Shown here in pieces: positions 32,720-42,554 of a stretch of 64,000 nucleotides of DNA. The stretch is from Mycobacterium sp. AZCC_0083. Its GTDB lineage: Bacteria; Actinomycetota; Actinomycetes; Mycobacteriales; Mycobacteriaceae. Within the stretch, counting starts at the first letter, position 1, and every line of letters starts with the position of its first letter. The stretch spans positions 124,001 to 188,000 of the forward strand of contig NZ_JACHGP010000005.1 of NCBI RefSeq assembly GCF_014202335.1, written 5' to 3'. Under the pieces are notes generated by a model, which saw only the letters and a program-made list of their open reading frames with translations, made no database searches and was not told the DNA's origin. A program made the position numbers and the translations under genes.

Positions 32720-34225
32720 TCATGGTGTTCCGGGTGGGACGAGCATCGACTGCCAGGTCTTGTTCTGGTTCGCGCCTTCTATCAAGTCCGTCTGGGTGTA
32801 GACGTGACCGTCGGGTCCGACGTAGCTACCAGTTGCGGGGTCGTACTCGGCGACGGCGATTGGCGGTGGCGCGGCCGCTGGGGGTGATGGCACTGCGGCC
32901 GGGGCTGGCACAGGGGCAGAGGCTGGGTAACCCGGTGGTGGGACGATGCCCTTGGGGAACTGCGGGACGCTCTGGCCCGACAGGGTGGCGTTGGGATCGC
33001 CTTTCCAGTTGTAGCCGTCGTTGAGCGGTACGTAGGGCTCGTCGCTTTCACACAACTCGACCGAGGCTGCCCGTTTACCGGGCCGCGTTTCGCACGGATA
33101 GTTGCGGGCCCCACGGACATTGAGCGCCGAGTCTTGCGGGACACGGCAGTACAGCAGTCCCGCCGGGCGATCGGGGTAGTCCTGCATGCTCATCGAACGT
33201 TGCTGTTGCGGCGGCAGGAAACCGGTCGAGCATGTCGGAGGCACGTTGATGTTGAGGTTGAAGCTCAAATAGGCACCGTTGTACGGCCCACGGACACCTG
33301 CGTTGGCCACTCCCGCGCCGGAGGTGATCGCGGTTCCCTGTGGCAGCAGCACCAGGATCTGTTCCAGGTTGTCGCGATAGGTGACCGCGACGGAGCCCAC
33401 GTTGACCAGATTGGCCAGAATGATTGGCAGGGTGGGTTGTATCCGATCGAGCAGGGCCCGCGCCTGATCGGCCGCGCCGCCGCCCTTCTGCAAGATCCCC
33501 TGCACAGCGGGGTCGCTGTCACGTATCTGCGAGGTCACGTTCGCCAAATGCGCCGCCCATGCCTTGACTGAATCGGCAGTGTCGGTTTGGGTATCCAGAA
33601 TCGGGCCGACATTGTCAACTACGTTGGTCAGGTCGGTGAGGTGGTTTCGAGCGTCGGTGGCCAGCGCTGTCGAGCCCTTCACCAGCCGAGCGATCTCCGG
33701 GCCGAGGCCACCCACTGCGGCGTAGGCTTCGTCGACCGTAGTTTTGAGGTTGTCGCCGGGAATTGCTTGCAGCCCACGGTTTGTGGCGTCGAGCAGCGAG
33801 TTGATATCCGGGGGGACACGGGCGTCGCCGAGCGGGATGACGCTCCCGTCCTTGAGCGGCGGCGCGGTGCCGTTGCGCGGTAGAAGCGCCAGATACTGTT
33901 CACCGACCGCAGTCTGAGAATGCACCTCGGCTTTCAGGTCGGACGGAATCTTGATATCGGAGCGTAGCGACAGCTCGGCGTCGACAACTCCCGAGTCAGT
34001 CAGCCGAACCGTCTCGACCTGTCCCACTTCGGTTCCGTAGTAGGTGACGTTGGCCCGCTCGTAGAGTCCGCCGGTTTCAGGCAGCTGCACCGTCACCGTG
34101 TAGTGCCCGATACCGAAGAGCAGGTTGGGCAGCCGCATATAGCCGATCGCCATCACCACGAAGGCGGTTAGTGCTATCGCGATGAAGACTGCGAGTTGAA
34201 TGCGGATCCGGCGGGGCAGATGCAT
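32720..34225 (-). CDS. Mce-family protein, MceF position
   Basis: 501 residues: an N-terminal transmembrane anchor (QLAVFIAIALTAFVVMAIG), the MCE/MlaD domain beginning YTVTVQLPETGGLYERANVTY, a long helical needle region and a proline/alanine-rich C-terminus ending VPPGTP. The six Mce subunits are thought to form a hexameric tunnel carrying lipids from the mycomembrane to the YrbE permease. It is the last gene of the operon, two bases after the mceE stop. An NVTYYGTEVGQVETV motif is standard for MceF-like subunits. Which mce locus (1-8) this is cannot be told from sequence alone. Confidence 0.9.
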   Translation of the reverse strand: MHLPRRIRIQLAVFIAIALTAFVVMAIGYMRLPNLLFGIGHYTVTVQLPETGGLYERANVTYYGTEVGQVETVRLTDSGVVDAELSLRSDIKIPSDLKAEVHSQTAVGEQYLALLPRNGTAPPLKDGSVIPLGDARVPPDINSLLDATNRGLQAIPGDNLKTTVDEAYAAVGGLGPEIARLVKGSTALATDARNHLTDLTNVVDNVGPILDTQTDTADSVKAWAAHLANVTSQIRDSDPAVQGILQKGGGAADQARALLDRIQPTLPIILANLVNVGSVAVTYRDNLEQILVLLPQGTAITSGAGVANAGVRGPYNGAYLSFNLNINVPPTCSTGFLPPQQQRSMSMQDYPDRPAGLLYCRVPQDSALNVRGARNYPCETRPGKRAASVELCESDEPYVPLNDGYNWKGDPNATLSGQSVPQFPKGIVPPPGYPASAPVPAPAAVPSPPAAAPPPIAVAEYDPATGSYVGPDGHVYTQTDLIEGANQNKTWQSMLVPPGTP

Positions 34226-34227
34226 CG

Positions 34228-35361
34228 TTAGGGCCCCTGGTCTGTGCGGTAGGGCGCGACGAGCGGATTGCCCGCTGTATACGGGCTCGGCATTTGACCG
34301 ATCGTGCGACCCCATTGCAGCTCGAGTTTGGTCAGGTCACCCTCGAAACGGGTGCCGGTGAGGAAGGACGCGTCAAGTCGGCTCAACGTCAAATCGATGA
34401 CTGCCGTGAGGTTCCCGTAATCACCGCGCAGCCAATTTCGCAAAGCCGGCTTGGGGAATGGGTAGGTAGAAAAGTAGTCCAGCGAGCGGGTCAGTGCCGG
34501 ACCGCTGTCGGCCAGGGACTGCAGCACCGGCCCCAGGTCATGGAGTTCCTTGATGAGATTTTCCTTGGTTTGGTTGGACGAGTCGGCGGCCAGCGCGCTG
34601 AACTTGCCAAGTTCCGTGAGCGCATCGGCAAGGTTGGCCCGCTGGTCTTTGAGAACCCCCAAGGCTTTTGGCACGGTCGCGAGCGCTTTGTCGACCACCG
34701 GTCTCTGCGCGGCTACTTGTCCGGCCAGATTGTTCAAACTATCTGTGGCGGCGATGATGTCGCCGCTTTGATCGTTGACATAGGTGACGAACGTGTCCAG
34801 TTGCGCGATCAGGCTGCGTAGGTCGTTCTCGCGACCGGCGAACGCGCTGGACAGCGTTTGGGTGATCTCCTGGATCTGGCCGATTCCGCCTCCGTTCAGC
34901 AACGTCGATAACGCCGCAAGGGTTTTCTCGGTGTTGGGATAGGCCGAACTGGACGATAACGGGATTAGCGAGCCATCGTGCAATCTCCCCTCGGGAGGAA
35001 CGCTTTGCGGTGGAGCGAGCTCGACATGCAGTGATCCCAGCAGGCTCGTTTGTCCGATCTTGGCGCTAGCGTTCGCGGGCAGGTCCACGTCACCGTTGAT
35101 CGTCATGGTCAGCAATGCATGCCAGCCTTGGCGTTCAATTTTGGTGACTTTGCCAACGGTCACGTCACCGACGCGCACCCGAGAGTTACGGTCGATGTTG
35201 TCCACGTCGGGCAACTGAGCTTGGATGGTGTACGAGCCGGACCCTCCGCCTTCGGTGCCGGGCAGCGGCAGCGAGTTGGCACCGCGCCAATCGCAGCCGA
35301 CTAGGCCAAAAAGAGTCAATACGAAAAGGATTCCGGCGGCCTGCATACGCAACGAGTTCAC
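34228..35361 (-). CDS. Mce-family lipoprotein, MceE (LprK-like) position
   Basis: 377 residues with a lipoprotein signal ending in LVGC (Cys23), unlike the other Mce subunits, which are anchored by a helix. The MCE domain (YTIQAQLPDVDNIDRNSRVRV) and a long coiled alpha-helical region follow. The lipidated subunit is always fifth in mce operons, which fixes the order here. Its start overlaps the mceD stop by four bases. Confidence 0.92.
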   Translation of the reverse strand: MNSLRMQAAGILFVLTLFGLVGCDWRGANSLPLPGTEGGGSGSYTIQAQLPDVDNIDRNSRVRVGDVTVGKVTKIERQGWHALLTMTINGDVDLPANASAKIGQTSLLGSLHVELAPPQSVPPEGRLHDGSLIPLSSSSAYPNTEKTLAALSTLLNGGGIGQIQEITQTLSSAFAGRENDLRSLIAQLDTFVTYVNDQSGDIIAATDSLNNLAGQVAAQRPVVDKALATVPKALGVLKDQRANLADALTELGKFSALAADSSNQTKENLIKELHDLGPVLQSLADSGPALTRSLDYFSTYPFPKPALRNWLRGDYGNLTAVIDLTLSRLDASFLTGTRFEGDLTKLELQWGRTIGQMPSPYTAGNPLVAPYRTDQGP

Positions 35362-36731
35362 GAGCCGGCTCCTGGCGGAGCCATCAGGCCTTCCAGACCT
35401 TTGGTCGGATCCGTGGCTTGGGTGTCCTCAGGGGTGTCATCTGGTGCTGGCCCAGCGTTGGGTGGCGTCGTATTCGTTGACGCCGCCGGTGTTTCGGCGG
35501 CCAGCGGCGCCGGCGGCGGAGCGGGCGGGGCGGCCGCGCTCGCCGGATCTGGTGGTGGGATGTAGTCGGGGCGCAGCCAGTCCTCGCTGTAGGTGACCTC
35601 GTTGGGACGTGCCGTTGCACCGACGAACGGGTTGACGCCAAGGGGCGGGAAGTTGTATTGCCGGTCCTTGATGATCGGTGCCAGATACTGCACGCAGAGC
35701 TTGGCGGCCTGCTCGGCGCCGAGACGCGATGCGGCCTGAACTGCCGAGCACAGGAACTGGATGGGGTTGGCAAAGTTGTTGACAGCCAACGCTCCGGTCA
35801 GGGTCCCCTGCGCGGGCTGATAGATGTTCACGAAGTTCGAGAAGGCCGGCGCGGCTATGTGCAGCGTCTGCTTGACGTCGGGGAGGCTGTCGTTGAGAGC
35901 GTTCGTGATCGACGCCAACTCATCCGTTGTCGTGCCCAACGTTTCGCGGTTGTTGGCGACGAAGGTATGGACGTCGTCTACTACCGAGTTGACGTCGGTC
36001 AAGGCATGAGCGACTCCGTCAGGATTGTTCGACAGTAGCCCGGTTGTCGACGCCAGATTCTGATTGAGACTGACCAGGAGATCCTTGCTGCTTTGCAGGG
36101 CAGTCACCAGGCTCGACAGATTACTGATGGTGCTAACCAGGTCCGTACTGTGGTCGCCGAGGGCCGAGAAAGCCTGGGACAGTTTGATGAGGGCATCGCG
36201 GATATCAGGGCCCTGCCCGCGGAGGTTGTCGGCGGCAGTGTTGATGAACTGGCCCAGCGTGCTGACGCCGCCGGGTTGTGTGGGTTGCAATGTGTCAGTG
36301 AGTTTCTCCAGTTGTTGGCGCAGGTCGTCGAACTCGACGGGAACGGCGGTGCGATCCCGCGGGATGGTTGCGCCGCTGGCCATCGTCGGCCCGCTGGTCC
36401 ACGCGGGAGTGAGCTGGATCGCGCGGACGGCCACCAGTGAGGGCGACAGGATCACCGCCTTTGCGTCGGCGGGCACCTTGTACTTGTCGTTGAACCAGAA
36501 GGTGATCTTGGCTCCGTTGGGCTGGGGTTCGATGGTGTCGATCTTTCCGACGGGCACCCCCAAGATGCGGACCTCGTCCCCGGGAAAGATCCCGTTGCTA
36601 TTGGCGAAGTATCCGACGACACGGCTCCTGCTCATATCGGCCGCCGACCTGGTGGCTACGACCACGCCGGCGATCAGCAACCCCACCAATGCCAGCGCTA
36701 AACCCATGCGGGTGGTTCGGGAACGGGTCAT
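35358..36731 (-). CDS. Mce-family protein, MceD position
   Basis: 457 residues: membrane anchor LALALVGLLIAGVVVATRS, MCE domain VVGYFANSNGIFPGDEVRIL, helical region, then a proline/alanine/threonine-rich tail. GVPVGKIDTIEPQPNG is the classical MCE motif. Starts and stops overlap both neighbours by four bases, so translation of mceC, mceD and mceE is coupled. Confidence 0.9.
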   Translation of the reverse strand: MTRSRTTRMGLALALVGLLIAGVVVATRSAADMSRSRVVGYFANSNGIFPGDEVRILGVPVGKIDTIEPQPNGAKITFWFNDKYKVPADAKAVILSPSLVAVRAIQLTPAWTSGPTMASGATIPRDRTAVPVEFDDLRQQLEKLTDTLQPTQPGGVSTLGQFINTAADNLRGQGPDIRDALIKLSQAFSALGDHSTDLVSTISNLSSLVTALQSSKDLLVSLNQNLASTTGLLSNNPDGVAHALTDVNSVVDDVHTFVANNRETLGTTTDELASITNALNDSLPDVKQTLHIAAPAFSNFVNIYQPAQGTLTGALAVNNFANPIQFLCSAVQAASRLGAEQAAKLCVQYLAPIIKDRQYNFPPLGVNPFVGATARPNEVTYSEDWLRPDYIPPPDPASAAAPPAPPPAPLAAETPAASTNTTPPNAGPAPDDTPEDTQATDPTKGLEGLMAPPGAGS

Positions 36732-38059
36732 TGTCCGCCTCCCTGTCCGGGCGCCGGCAACGGCGGGATCTGGCCAGGGGTGGGCAGGTCGATGGGATCC
36801 GGCGGGGTGCCGGTCGGCACCACTACATAGGGCGGGTTCCCTTGCGTCGCCGCAGGGGGCCCAGGTGGCGGGCCACCTGGCGGCGGCGCCGGCGCAGGGG
36901 TGCGGTATGGATAGCGCGGGTCGCCCGGGTTGCCGGTGATGGCGTCGGGCAGGGTCAATCTGGGGTCGCCACCCTGCCCGGTCCGCGGATAGGGCACCGG
37001 TAGTGCGGGCGTGCCAGGCTGTCCCAACTGGGGGTCGGCACGGTCGGAAGGCGCCACGGTGTTCGGGTCGAGACCAAGGTCGGAAAACGCCGCATCGATG
37101 AAGGGCTGGACGAACTGACCTGGCAGCAGGTTGCCTAGATAGGCTTTGAAGAACGGGCCGGACGACACCGACTCTCCAAGCGACGTCGCATACCCATTGA
37201 GGCCCTTGATGGCCTTTTGTAGCTGCGCCTTGCGGTTGTCGACGATGGTCAAGACGCCGTTGAGTTTGTCCAGTGTTCCTTTGAAGGTGTCGCGGTTGTC
37301 GGCAATGAATCCCTTGATCTGCCGGGCGACTGCAGAGATATTGCCGGACAGTTGATCTAGTGCGCTGCTTTGGGTTTGCAACTCGACGAGCAGGGCGTCG
37401 GTGTCGCCGAGGAGGCCGACGATCTGGTCGGTGCGCTGGGCCAGCACGGTGGTGGCTGTATTAGCGCTGCCGAGCAGGGTGCGCAGGTGCGCGTCACGGC
37501 GATCAAGTGTGTCAGAGAATCGCGCGACGCCCTGTACGGCGACCTTCACGTCGGGCGGAGTGTCCTTGAAAGTATCGGAAAGCACCGAAAGCGACTGCGA
37601 GAGTTGGTCGGTGTTCAACCCGCTGATCGTCGATGTCAGATCCCCGAGCGCATCGGGCAGTTCATAGGCGGGGCGCGTCCGATCGAGAGGAATGGGCCCA
37701 GACTGCTGACCGTCTCCGCGCGGTGTGACTTCAAGAACCTTGGCGCCCAGAAGGCTCTTGGTCTTGATCGCTGCCTCGGTACGGTCCCCGAGGTGAACCT
37801 GCTTGTCCACCTCAAACGTCACGAAGACGCGGGCCCCATCGAGCTCGACTTCTTGTACCTTTCCGACTTTGAAGCCGGACACCTGCACGGGCGCCCCGGC
37901 TATCAGCCCACTGGCTTCCGCAAAGTAGGCGGAAAACGCCTTGTTCTGGTTGAACACCGGGATCGTGTCGTAGTTGAGCGCAACCAACATCACACCCAGA
38001 GTCAGCGCGACCCCGACCGCACCGATCAGTGCAGGATTGCGTTCCTCGAAGAGTTTCAT
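36728..38059 (-). CDS. Mce-family protein, MceC position
   Basis: 443 residues starting at ATG 38059 (MKLFEERNPALIGAVGVAL), which overlaps the mceB stop. It has an N-terminal anchor, the MCE domain AFSAYFAEASGLIAGAPVQV with SGFKVGKVQEVELDG, and a very proline-rich C-terminal 110 residues (for example PAPAPPPGGPPPGPPAATQG). The extended tail probably projects into the periplasm. Confidence 0.9.
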   Translation of the reverse strand: MKLFEERNPALIGAVGVALTLGVMLVALNYDTIPVFNQNKAFSAYFAEASGLIAGAPVQVSGFKVGKVQEVELDGARVFVTFEVDKQVHLGDRTEAAIKTKSLLGAKVLEVTPRGDGQQSGPIPLDRTRPAYELPDALGDLTSTISGLNTDQLSQSLSVLSDTFKDTPPDVKVAVQGVARFSDTLDRRDAHLRTLLGSANTATTVLAQRTDQIVGLLGDTDALLVELQTQSSALDQLSGNISAVARQIKGFIADNRDTFKGTLDKLNGVLTIVDNRKAQLQKAIKGLNGYATSLGESVSSGPFFKAYLGNLLPGQFVQPFIDAAFSDLGLDPNTVAPSDRADPQLGQPGTPALPVPYPRTGQGGDPRLTLPDAITGNPGDPRYPYRTPAPAPPPGGPPPGPPAATQGNPPYVVVPTGTPPDPIDLPTPGQIPPLPAPGQGGGQ

Positions 38060-39084
38060 CGCGGAGTGCACCTTCCGGTTGGTTGACCGGCAAGCTTGAC
38101 GAAGACCGGCTGTCCGCCTTTGCCGTTGAGTTTGATGATCAGATCGCACAGGTAGAAGCTGAAGTAATCGCCGTAGAGTCCTTGGCGGCCCAGGATTTGA
38201 TAGGCCTCGGGCAGTGTTCTGATGATCTCGTCGAAGTAGTCTTTGTCTGCCAGCACGGTACTGGCGGTGCGATCAGTCTCGTGGACCACCTTGGCAAGGG
38301 GTGGGCGCGCCCGGGCGAGCAAGTCGGCGATGGATCGAGCGGCAGCGTTCGCGTACGCCACGGTGTTGCTGATGTCTTTCTTGCGGCCGGCTAATGTGGC
38401 CACTAATTGACTCAGCGAATCCACCGCTTTGGCGAACTGTGTGTTTTGGTCCCCTAGTGAGCCGAGAACCGTGTTGAGATTGTCGATGACCTGGCCGATC
38501 AGTTGGTCGCGGTCGGCCAGTGTGTTCGTCAGTGCAGCGGTCTGAGTGAAAAAGGAGCCAATGGTATCCCCTTGGCCCTCAAAGGCTTTGATGAGCTGAC
38601 CGGTCAGGGCGTTGACCTGGTCGGGATCCAGCGCGCGGAACAACGGCCGAAAGCCACCGATCAGTGCATCCAAGTCGAGGGCGGGCGAGGTGTTGGACAG
38701 CGGGATGGTGTCGCCGCGGTTGAGTTTCTTGGCGTCTCCTGGACCCTCTTCCATGGCGAGGTAACGTCCGCCGATCAGGTTGTCGTAGCGGATGACAGCG
38801 CGGCTGCCGTGGGTCAATACCACCGTCGGGTCCGCGGTGAAGTCGACCCGCACGTTGTTGTCCGATTGGATCAGGATGTTTTTGACCTTGCCGACCTCGA
38901 CGCCGGCGATTCGGACGAATTCTCCCTTCTCCAGCCCGCTCACGTTGGTGAATTCCGCGCTGTAGGTTTCCTCGGTGCCGAACCGGAGTTGGGAAAAGAT
39001 CGCAAAGATCGAGAAGATACCGAAGAGGCACACCACCATGAAGATGGCCAGGCGCCACACTGCCCCTGCCAGGTTGTCTTTCAC
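38056..39084 (-). CDS. Mce-family protein, MceB position
   Basis: 342 residues from GTG 39084 (VKDNLAGAVWRLAIFMVVCL), the usual MceB start; the frame is open further upstream but that part is arginine-rich shadow sequence. MCE domain: TYSAEFTNVSGLEKGEFVRI and GVEVGKVKNILIQSD. The C-terminus is short and ends in a pair of cysteine-containing segments (FYLCDLIIKLNG, QPTGRCTPR), common in MceB proteins. The gap to mceA is 43 bases, the longest inside the operon. Confidence 0.9.
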   Translation of the reverse strand: MKDNLAGAVWRLAIFMVVCLFGIFSIFAIFSQLRFGTEETYSAEFTNVSGLEKGEFVRIAGVEVGKVKNILIQSDNNVRVDFTADPTVVLTHGSRAVIRYDNLIGGRYLAMEEGPGDAKKLNRGDTIPLSNTSPALDLDALIGGFRPLFRALDPDQVNALTGQLIKAFEGQGDTIGSFFTQTAALTNTLADRDQLIGQVIDNLNTVLGSLGDQNTQFAKAVDSLSQLVATLAGRKKDISNTVAYANAAARSIADLLARARPPLAKVVHETDRTASTVLADKDYFDEIIRTLPEAYQILGRQGLYGDYFSFYLCDLIIKLNGKGGQPVFVKLAGQPTGRCTPR

Positions 39085-39127
39085 GTGACTGTCCTGTCCT
39101 GGGTCGCATCGTGCAGGTGCTGATCGA

Positions 39128-40558
39128 TCATGGCGACGGCACCGCGGGAGGTGGGGGTACGGCGGCAGGGTCGGTAACGATGGGCGGTTCGGCTCCCGGT
39201 GGCGGCGGACCAGGCTCGCGCGGCGCCCCTGGCGGCGGTGCCGGCGGCAAGCCCGGGTAGAGCGGTGTGCCGTCAGGGGCGTAGAGCTGCGCGCCGTACG
39301 GCGGCGCGCCCGGGTAGGGAATTGGCCCCGGTGCCGGCCCGCCGGGATGGCGGATACTCGGTGGCTGTGGAACGCCACGGGTCACCGGGAAGTAGTCGGC
39401 GTACCCGGGGAACCCGATACCGACGTTGGGCCTGTTGTCCAGGCCGGTCCCAAATCCGGTGTTGGTAACGAGGTTTCGGACCGGGAAGTTCTTGGCAGCG
39501 TCCGGAAGCGATCCGCAGCCCGGCTTGCCTCCAGGTCCGCCTTTGGCCCCATTGATGGGCAAATTGTCCGGATACCGGTAAGGGTCCTTGCCGAACAGCA
39601 GTTGAGCGTCGACGACGTCTGAGTAACCGTTGGCGCCCCCGGTCGGTCCGATGACGCGGTCGAGGACGTTCTTGCCGCCGACGATCAAGCAGGTCAATTC
39701 CGGGTTGTACTTCATCAACAATCGGGTCGTCGGCTCGAGGATGTTGACCGCGTTTACCAGGCTGTCTTTGGCGGGAGCAAGCAAATTCACGCCGCTGCGC
39801 GAAAAGCCGATCACGCCGGTGAGGAGTTGATCCAGGGCCGAAGCGTTGTCGGCTACGGTCGCGCTGGTAGTACTTGCGGCGTCCAGCACGGCGAGAATGT
39901 TCTGTGCGGCTGCACTGTAGGTGTCGCTAAAACCTTTGAGCGACTGCCAATCCCGGCGCACCGTCTCGGAGCGCGGATTGAGCTGTAGGAGGACCTCGTT
40001 GGCATCAGTCGTGGCCTGACCGATGGCGGGGCCCTCCCCGCGCAAGCCCTCTGCCAATGCGGAGAGCACGCTGTTGAGCTTGGCCGGATCGATCTTGTCG
40101 AGCAGGTTGGTCAGGTTTTGGAATACGGTGTTGACTTCGGTCGAGACGTTCTCGGAGCGGATCACCGCCCCGGCGGACAGACGCTTCACACTCGGATCCG
40201 TGGGGTAGATCAGCTCGACGTACTTGGCGCCGAAGGCAGTGGTGGCGCGTATCCGAGCCGCGACGTTCGCCGGGATGTAGCGAACCTGATCGGGGTCGAT
40301 GTCGAGCTTGAGTTCTACCTGGCCGGTGTCCCCATGGATGGCTTCGACGCGGCCGACCTCGACACCGCGCATCTTGACCTTGCCGCCCGTCTCCATTACC
40401 AGGCCCGCACGTTCGGAGACGAGGGTCACGGGAACGAAGGAGCGGAAGGTGCCTGCGAACAGTGACAGCGAGAAGAACACGAGCATTGCAATGGTGCTCA
40501 GCAGGATCAACGTCCACCGTCGCGGGCTGATCCGCCTGTGTCGTCCGTTTGCATCCAT
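39128..40558 (-). CDS. Mce-family protein, MceA position
   Basis: 476 residues: anchor LILLSTIAMLVFFSLSLFAG, MCE domain VTLVSERAGLVMETGGKVKM with GVEVGRVEAIHG, the FGAKYVELIYP motif near residue 115, and a proline/glycine-rich tail (about residues 390-476). First of the six mce genes, three bases after yrbEB. Conservation looks complete with no lesions. Confidence 0.92.
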   Translation of the reverse strand: MDANGRHRRISPRRWTLILLSTIAMLVFFSLSLFAGTFRSFVPVTLVSERAGLVMETGGKVKMRGVEVGRVEAIHGDTGQVELKLDIDPDQVRYIPANVAARIRATTAFGAKYVELIYPTDPSVKRLSAGAVIRSENVSTEVNTVFQNLTNLLDKIDPAKLNSVLSALAEGLRGEGPAIGQATTDANEVLLQLNPRSETVRRDWQSLKGFSDTYSAAAQNILAVLDAASTTSATVADNASALDQLLTGVIGFSRSGVNLLAPAKDSLVNAVNILEPTTRLLMKYNPELTCLIVGGKNVLDRVIGPTGGANGYSDVVDAQLLFGKDPYRYPDNLPINGAKGGPGGKPGCGSLPDAAKNFPVRNLVTNTGFGTGLDNRPNVGIGFPGYADYFPVTRGVPQPPSIRHPGGPAPGPIPYPGAPPYGAQLYAPDGTPLYPGLPPAPPPGAPREPGPPPPGAEPPIVTDPAAVPPPPAVPSP

Positions 40559-40561
40559 CGG

Positions 40562-41416
40562 CTATCCCGACAGGTGGAAGTTGCCAGACTGGCCGTAGAT
40601 GGCTAGTGAGACGAACAGGGTGACGAACACCGCGGACACCAGAGACGTCCGCACGGCACGCCCCACGGCTTCACCCACCCCGGCGGGGCCGCCGGAGGCG
40701 TTGAAGCCGTAATAGGTGTGCACCAGCATGATTACGATCGCCATCGCGACGGCCTGTAGGAACGACCAGATCAGATCGGTGGGGTTCAGGAAGGTGTTGA
40801 AGTAGTGGTCGTAGACGCCTGTGGATTGGCCGTAGACGAAGGTGGTGCCCACGCGTGTGGCGAGGAAGGCCATCAGCACTGCGACGCAATAGAGCGGGAT
40901 CACCACCGCGACGCCGGCGATGACCCGGGTGGATGCGAGGTAGGCCACCGATCGGATACCCATCACTTCGAGCGCGTCGATCTCCTCACTGATACGCATC
41001 GCCCCTAGCTGCGCAGTGGAGCCGGCGCCAATGGTGGCGGCCAAACCGATGCCGGCGACCAGCGGCGAGGTCAAGCGCACGTTGAGGAAGGCGGAGGTGA
41101 ATCCGGCCAGTGCATCGACGCCGATCTCCTGGAGTTGGCTGTATGCCTGTACGGCGATCAGCGAGCCTGCCGATAGGGTGAGGAATCCGACAATGACGAC
41201 CGTGCCGCCGATGACCGCGAGTGCTCCGACTCCCAGACTCATCTGTGCGATCAGCCGCACCAACTCAGTCCGATAATGGCGGAGTGCGTCGGGGATGCCT
41301 CTGACGGTGTCGACGTAGAACTGCGTCTGTCGGCCGATCTGGTCCCAGTCGTCTAGCCACCCGCTCACCGTCCGGCGAATTCGCGGGAATTGAGTGCTGG
41401 CAACCGATGCCGTCAT
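40562..41416 (-). CDS. YrbE/MlaE-family permease, YrbEB position
   Basis: 284 residues, five to six membrane helices, with the MlaE signature LGAMRISEEIDALEVMGIRS that contacts the ATPase (MceG/Mkl, encoded elsewhere). Second permease subunit of the Mce lipid importer. The start overlaps the yrbEA stop (ATGA). Confidence 0.93.
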   Translation of the reverse strand: MTASVASTQFPRIRRTVSGWLDDWDQIGRQTQFYVDTVRGIPDALRHYRTELVRLIAQMSLGVGALAVIGGTVVIVGFLTLSAGSLIAVQAYSQLQEIGVDALAGFTSAFLNVRLTSPLVAGIGLAATIGAGSTAQLGAMRISEEIDALEVMGIRSVAYLASTRVIAGVAVVIPLYCVAVLMAFLATRVGTTFVYGQSTGVYDHYFNTFLNPTDLIWSFLQAVAMAIVIMLVHTYYGFNASGGPAGVGEAVGRAVRTSLVSAVFVTLFVSLAIYGQSGNFHLSG

Positions 41417-42180
41417 GCGGTGGCCTTTACTGCCACCGCGGTGGCGATCACGTTGATCACGAACAACGCCAAGAAGGTGTACACGACGGTTTCGTTGACC
41501 GCGTTGCCCACCCCCTGTGGACCGCCGTCCACCGAGATACCCTTGTAGCAGGCGATTAGGCTGGCGGCCAAACCGAAGATGGCGGCCTTGATCAGGCAGA
41601 CGATGACCTGCGATGTCCCCACCAGTAAGGTGAGCCCCGCAGCGAACGCGCCGGGGCTCACGTGCTGGAAGTACACCGCAAACAAGAAGCCGCCAACGAT
41701 GCCCACCAGGGTCACCAACGCGGCGAGCATCAACGAGACGAGTGTGGCGGCTAGCACGCGCGGCACGACGAGCGCCTGAACCGGGTGGACGCCCAGCACC
41801 CGCAGGGCATCAAGCTCTTCGCGGATAGTGCGCGCCCCCAGGTCGGCGCACATTGCCGTTGCTCCTGCACCGGCGATGACCAGCACCGTCACGATCGGAC
41901 CGATTTGCGTGACGGTGCCGAGAGCAGCACCGGTCCCGGAGAAGTCTGCCGCTCCGATCTCGACCAAGAGAATGTTGAGCGTGAACGTCGTCAGCACGGT
42001 GAACGGGATCGCCAGCATGATCGTCGGAAACAGCGATACCCGGGCGACGAACCAAGTCTGCAGCAGGAATTCCCGCCACGCCCACGGGGGGCGAAACATC
42101 AGCACGAAGGTGTCCAGCGACATCGCGAAGAAGCCGCCAACGGCCCGGACGGGTGCAGCGGTCGATCCCATCGAGATCAC
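41413..42180 (-). CDS. YrbE/MlaE-family permease, YrbEA position
   Basis: 255 residues. The MlaE signature DLGARTIREELDALRVLGVH is intact, as are the membrane helices. GTG 42180 is taken as the start because AAAGGGG lies about six bases upstream; ATG 42171 is three codons later, and the longer frame runs into the operators. First gene of an eight-gene operon, yrbEA to mceF. Three TACRYGTA palindromes lie 60-120 bases upstream, so expression is likely repressed until a substrate-derived ligand appears. Confidence 0.92.
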   Translation of the reverse strand: MISMGSTAAPVRAVGGFFAMSLDTFVLMFRPPWAWREFLLQTWFVARVSLFPTIMLAIPFTVLTTFTLNILLVEIGAADFSGTGAALGTVTQIGPIVTVLVIAGAGATAMCADLGARTIREELDALRVLGVHPVQALVVPRVLAATLVSLMLAALVTLVGIVGGFLFAVYFQHVSPGAFAAGLTLLVGTSQVIVCLIKAAIFGLAASLIACYKGISVDGGPQGVGNAVNETVVYTFLALFVINVIATAVAVKATA

Positions 42181-42238
42181 GGACGCCCCTTTGCTGTCAT
42201 GAGACGCGGAGGTAGTGGACTGAGTGTACGAACACGGA

Positions 42239-42252
42239 CTGTACATGTATAG
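42239..42252. promoter_or_regulatory. mce operator 1 (CTATACATGTATAG-like)
   Basis: CTGTACATGTATAG, one base from the perfect palindrome found three times at 54-62 kb. Centre is 65 bases before the yrbEA start; on the minus strand it contains TACAGT, a possible -10 element. Confidence 0.6.
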
Positions 42253-42259
42253 CAACGCG

Positions 42260-42273
42260 GTGTACACGTAAAG
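42260..42273. promoter_or_regulatory. mce operator 2
   Basis: GTGTACACGTAAAG, imperfect palindrome with core TACACGTA. Its centre is 21 bases from operator 1, two helical turns, suggesting side-by-side binding. Confidence 0.45.
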
Positions 42274-42284
42274 TCCAAAAAGTT

Positions 42285-42296
42285 CTTACACGTAAG
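42285..42296. promoter_or_regulatory. mce operator 3
   Basis: CTTACACGTAAG, core TACACGTA with TTAC/GTAA arms. 24 bases from operator 2. Closer to the variants at 45.1 kb than to operator 1. Confidence 0.5.
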
Positions 42297-42554
42297 GCTC
42301 CCGCGACGGCTCTGCGCGGCACGCGTTAATGCACGGGTCCGGCGCTCCGCAAGTGGATCGAATCTTTGGCTGCGAGACAGTGATACACCCGGAGCGGTTG
42401 GCGCCATTCTCGTACCCCGGAGTCGGTTGGTCGGCACGGGCATAGCCTGCGGCAGCCGACGAACACTCGAACCGAAGCCCGCGGGGCTGGCAACGAGACG
42501 AAGACGTTCGCGGCATCGTTCTGCGCTCAGATTCGCGCTGCGTCCGGGTTCCGA

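Larger units (their letters stand above)
42181..42554. other. mce promoter region
   Basis: 374 bases between yrbEA and the end of the CAP-domain gene (same strand). The half next to yrbEA is AT-richer and contains three operator-like palindromes; the rest (42300-42554) shows no gene or structure I can support. Confidence 0.6.

Noticed and set aside
36064..36939. 291-codon plus-strand frame inside the mce operon
   Set aside because: Lies wholly opposite mceD and the start of mceC, both complete and conserved.
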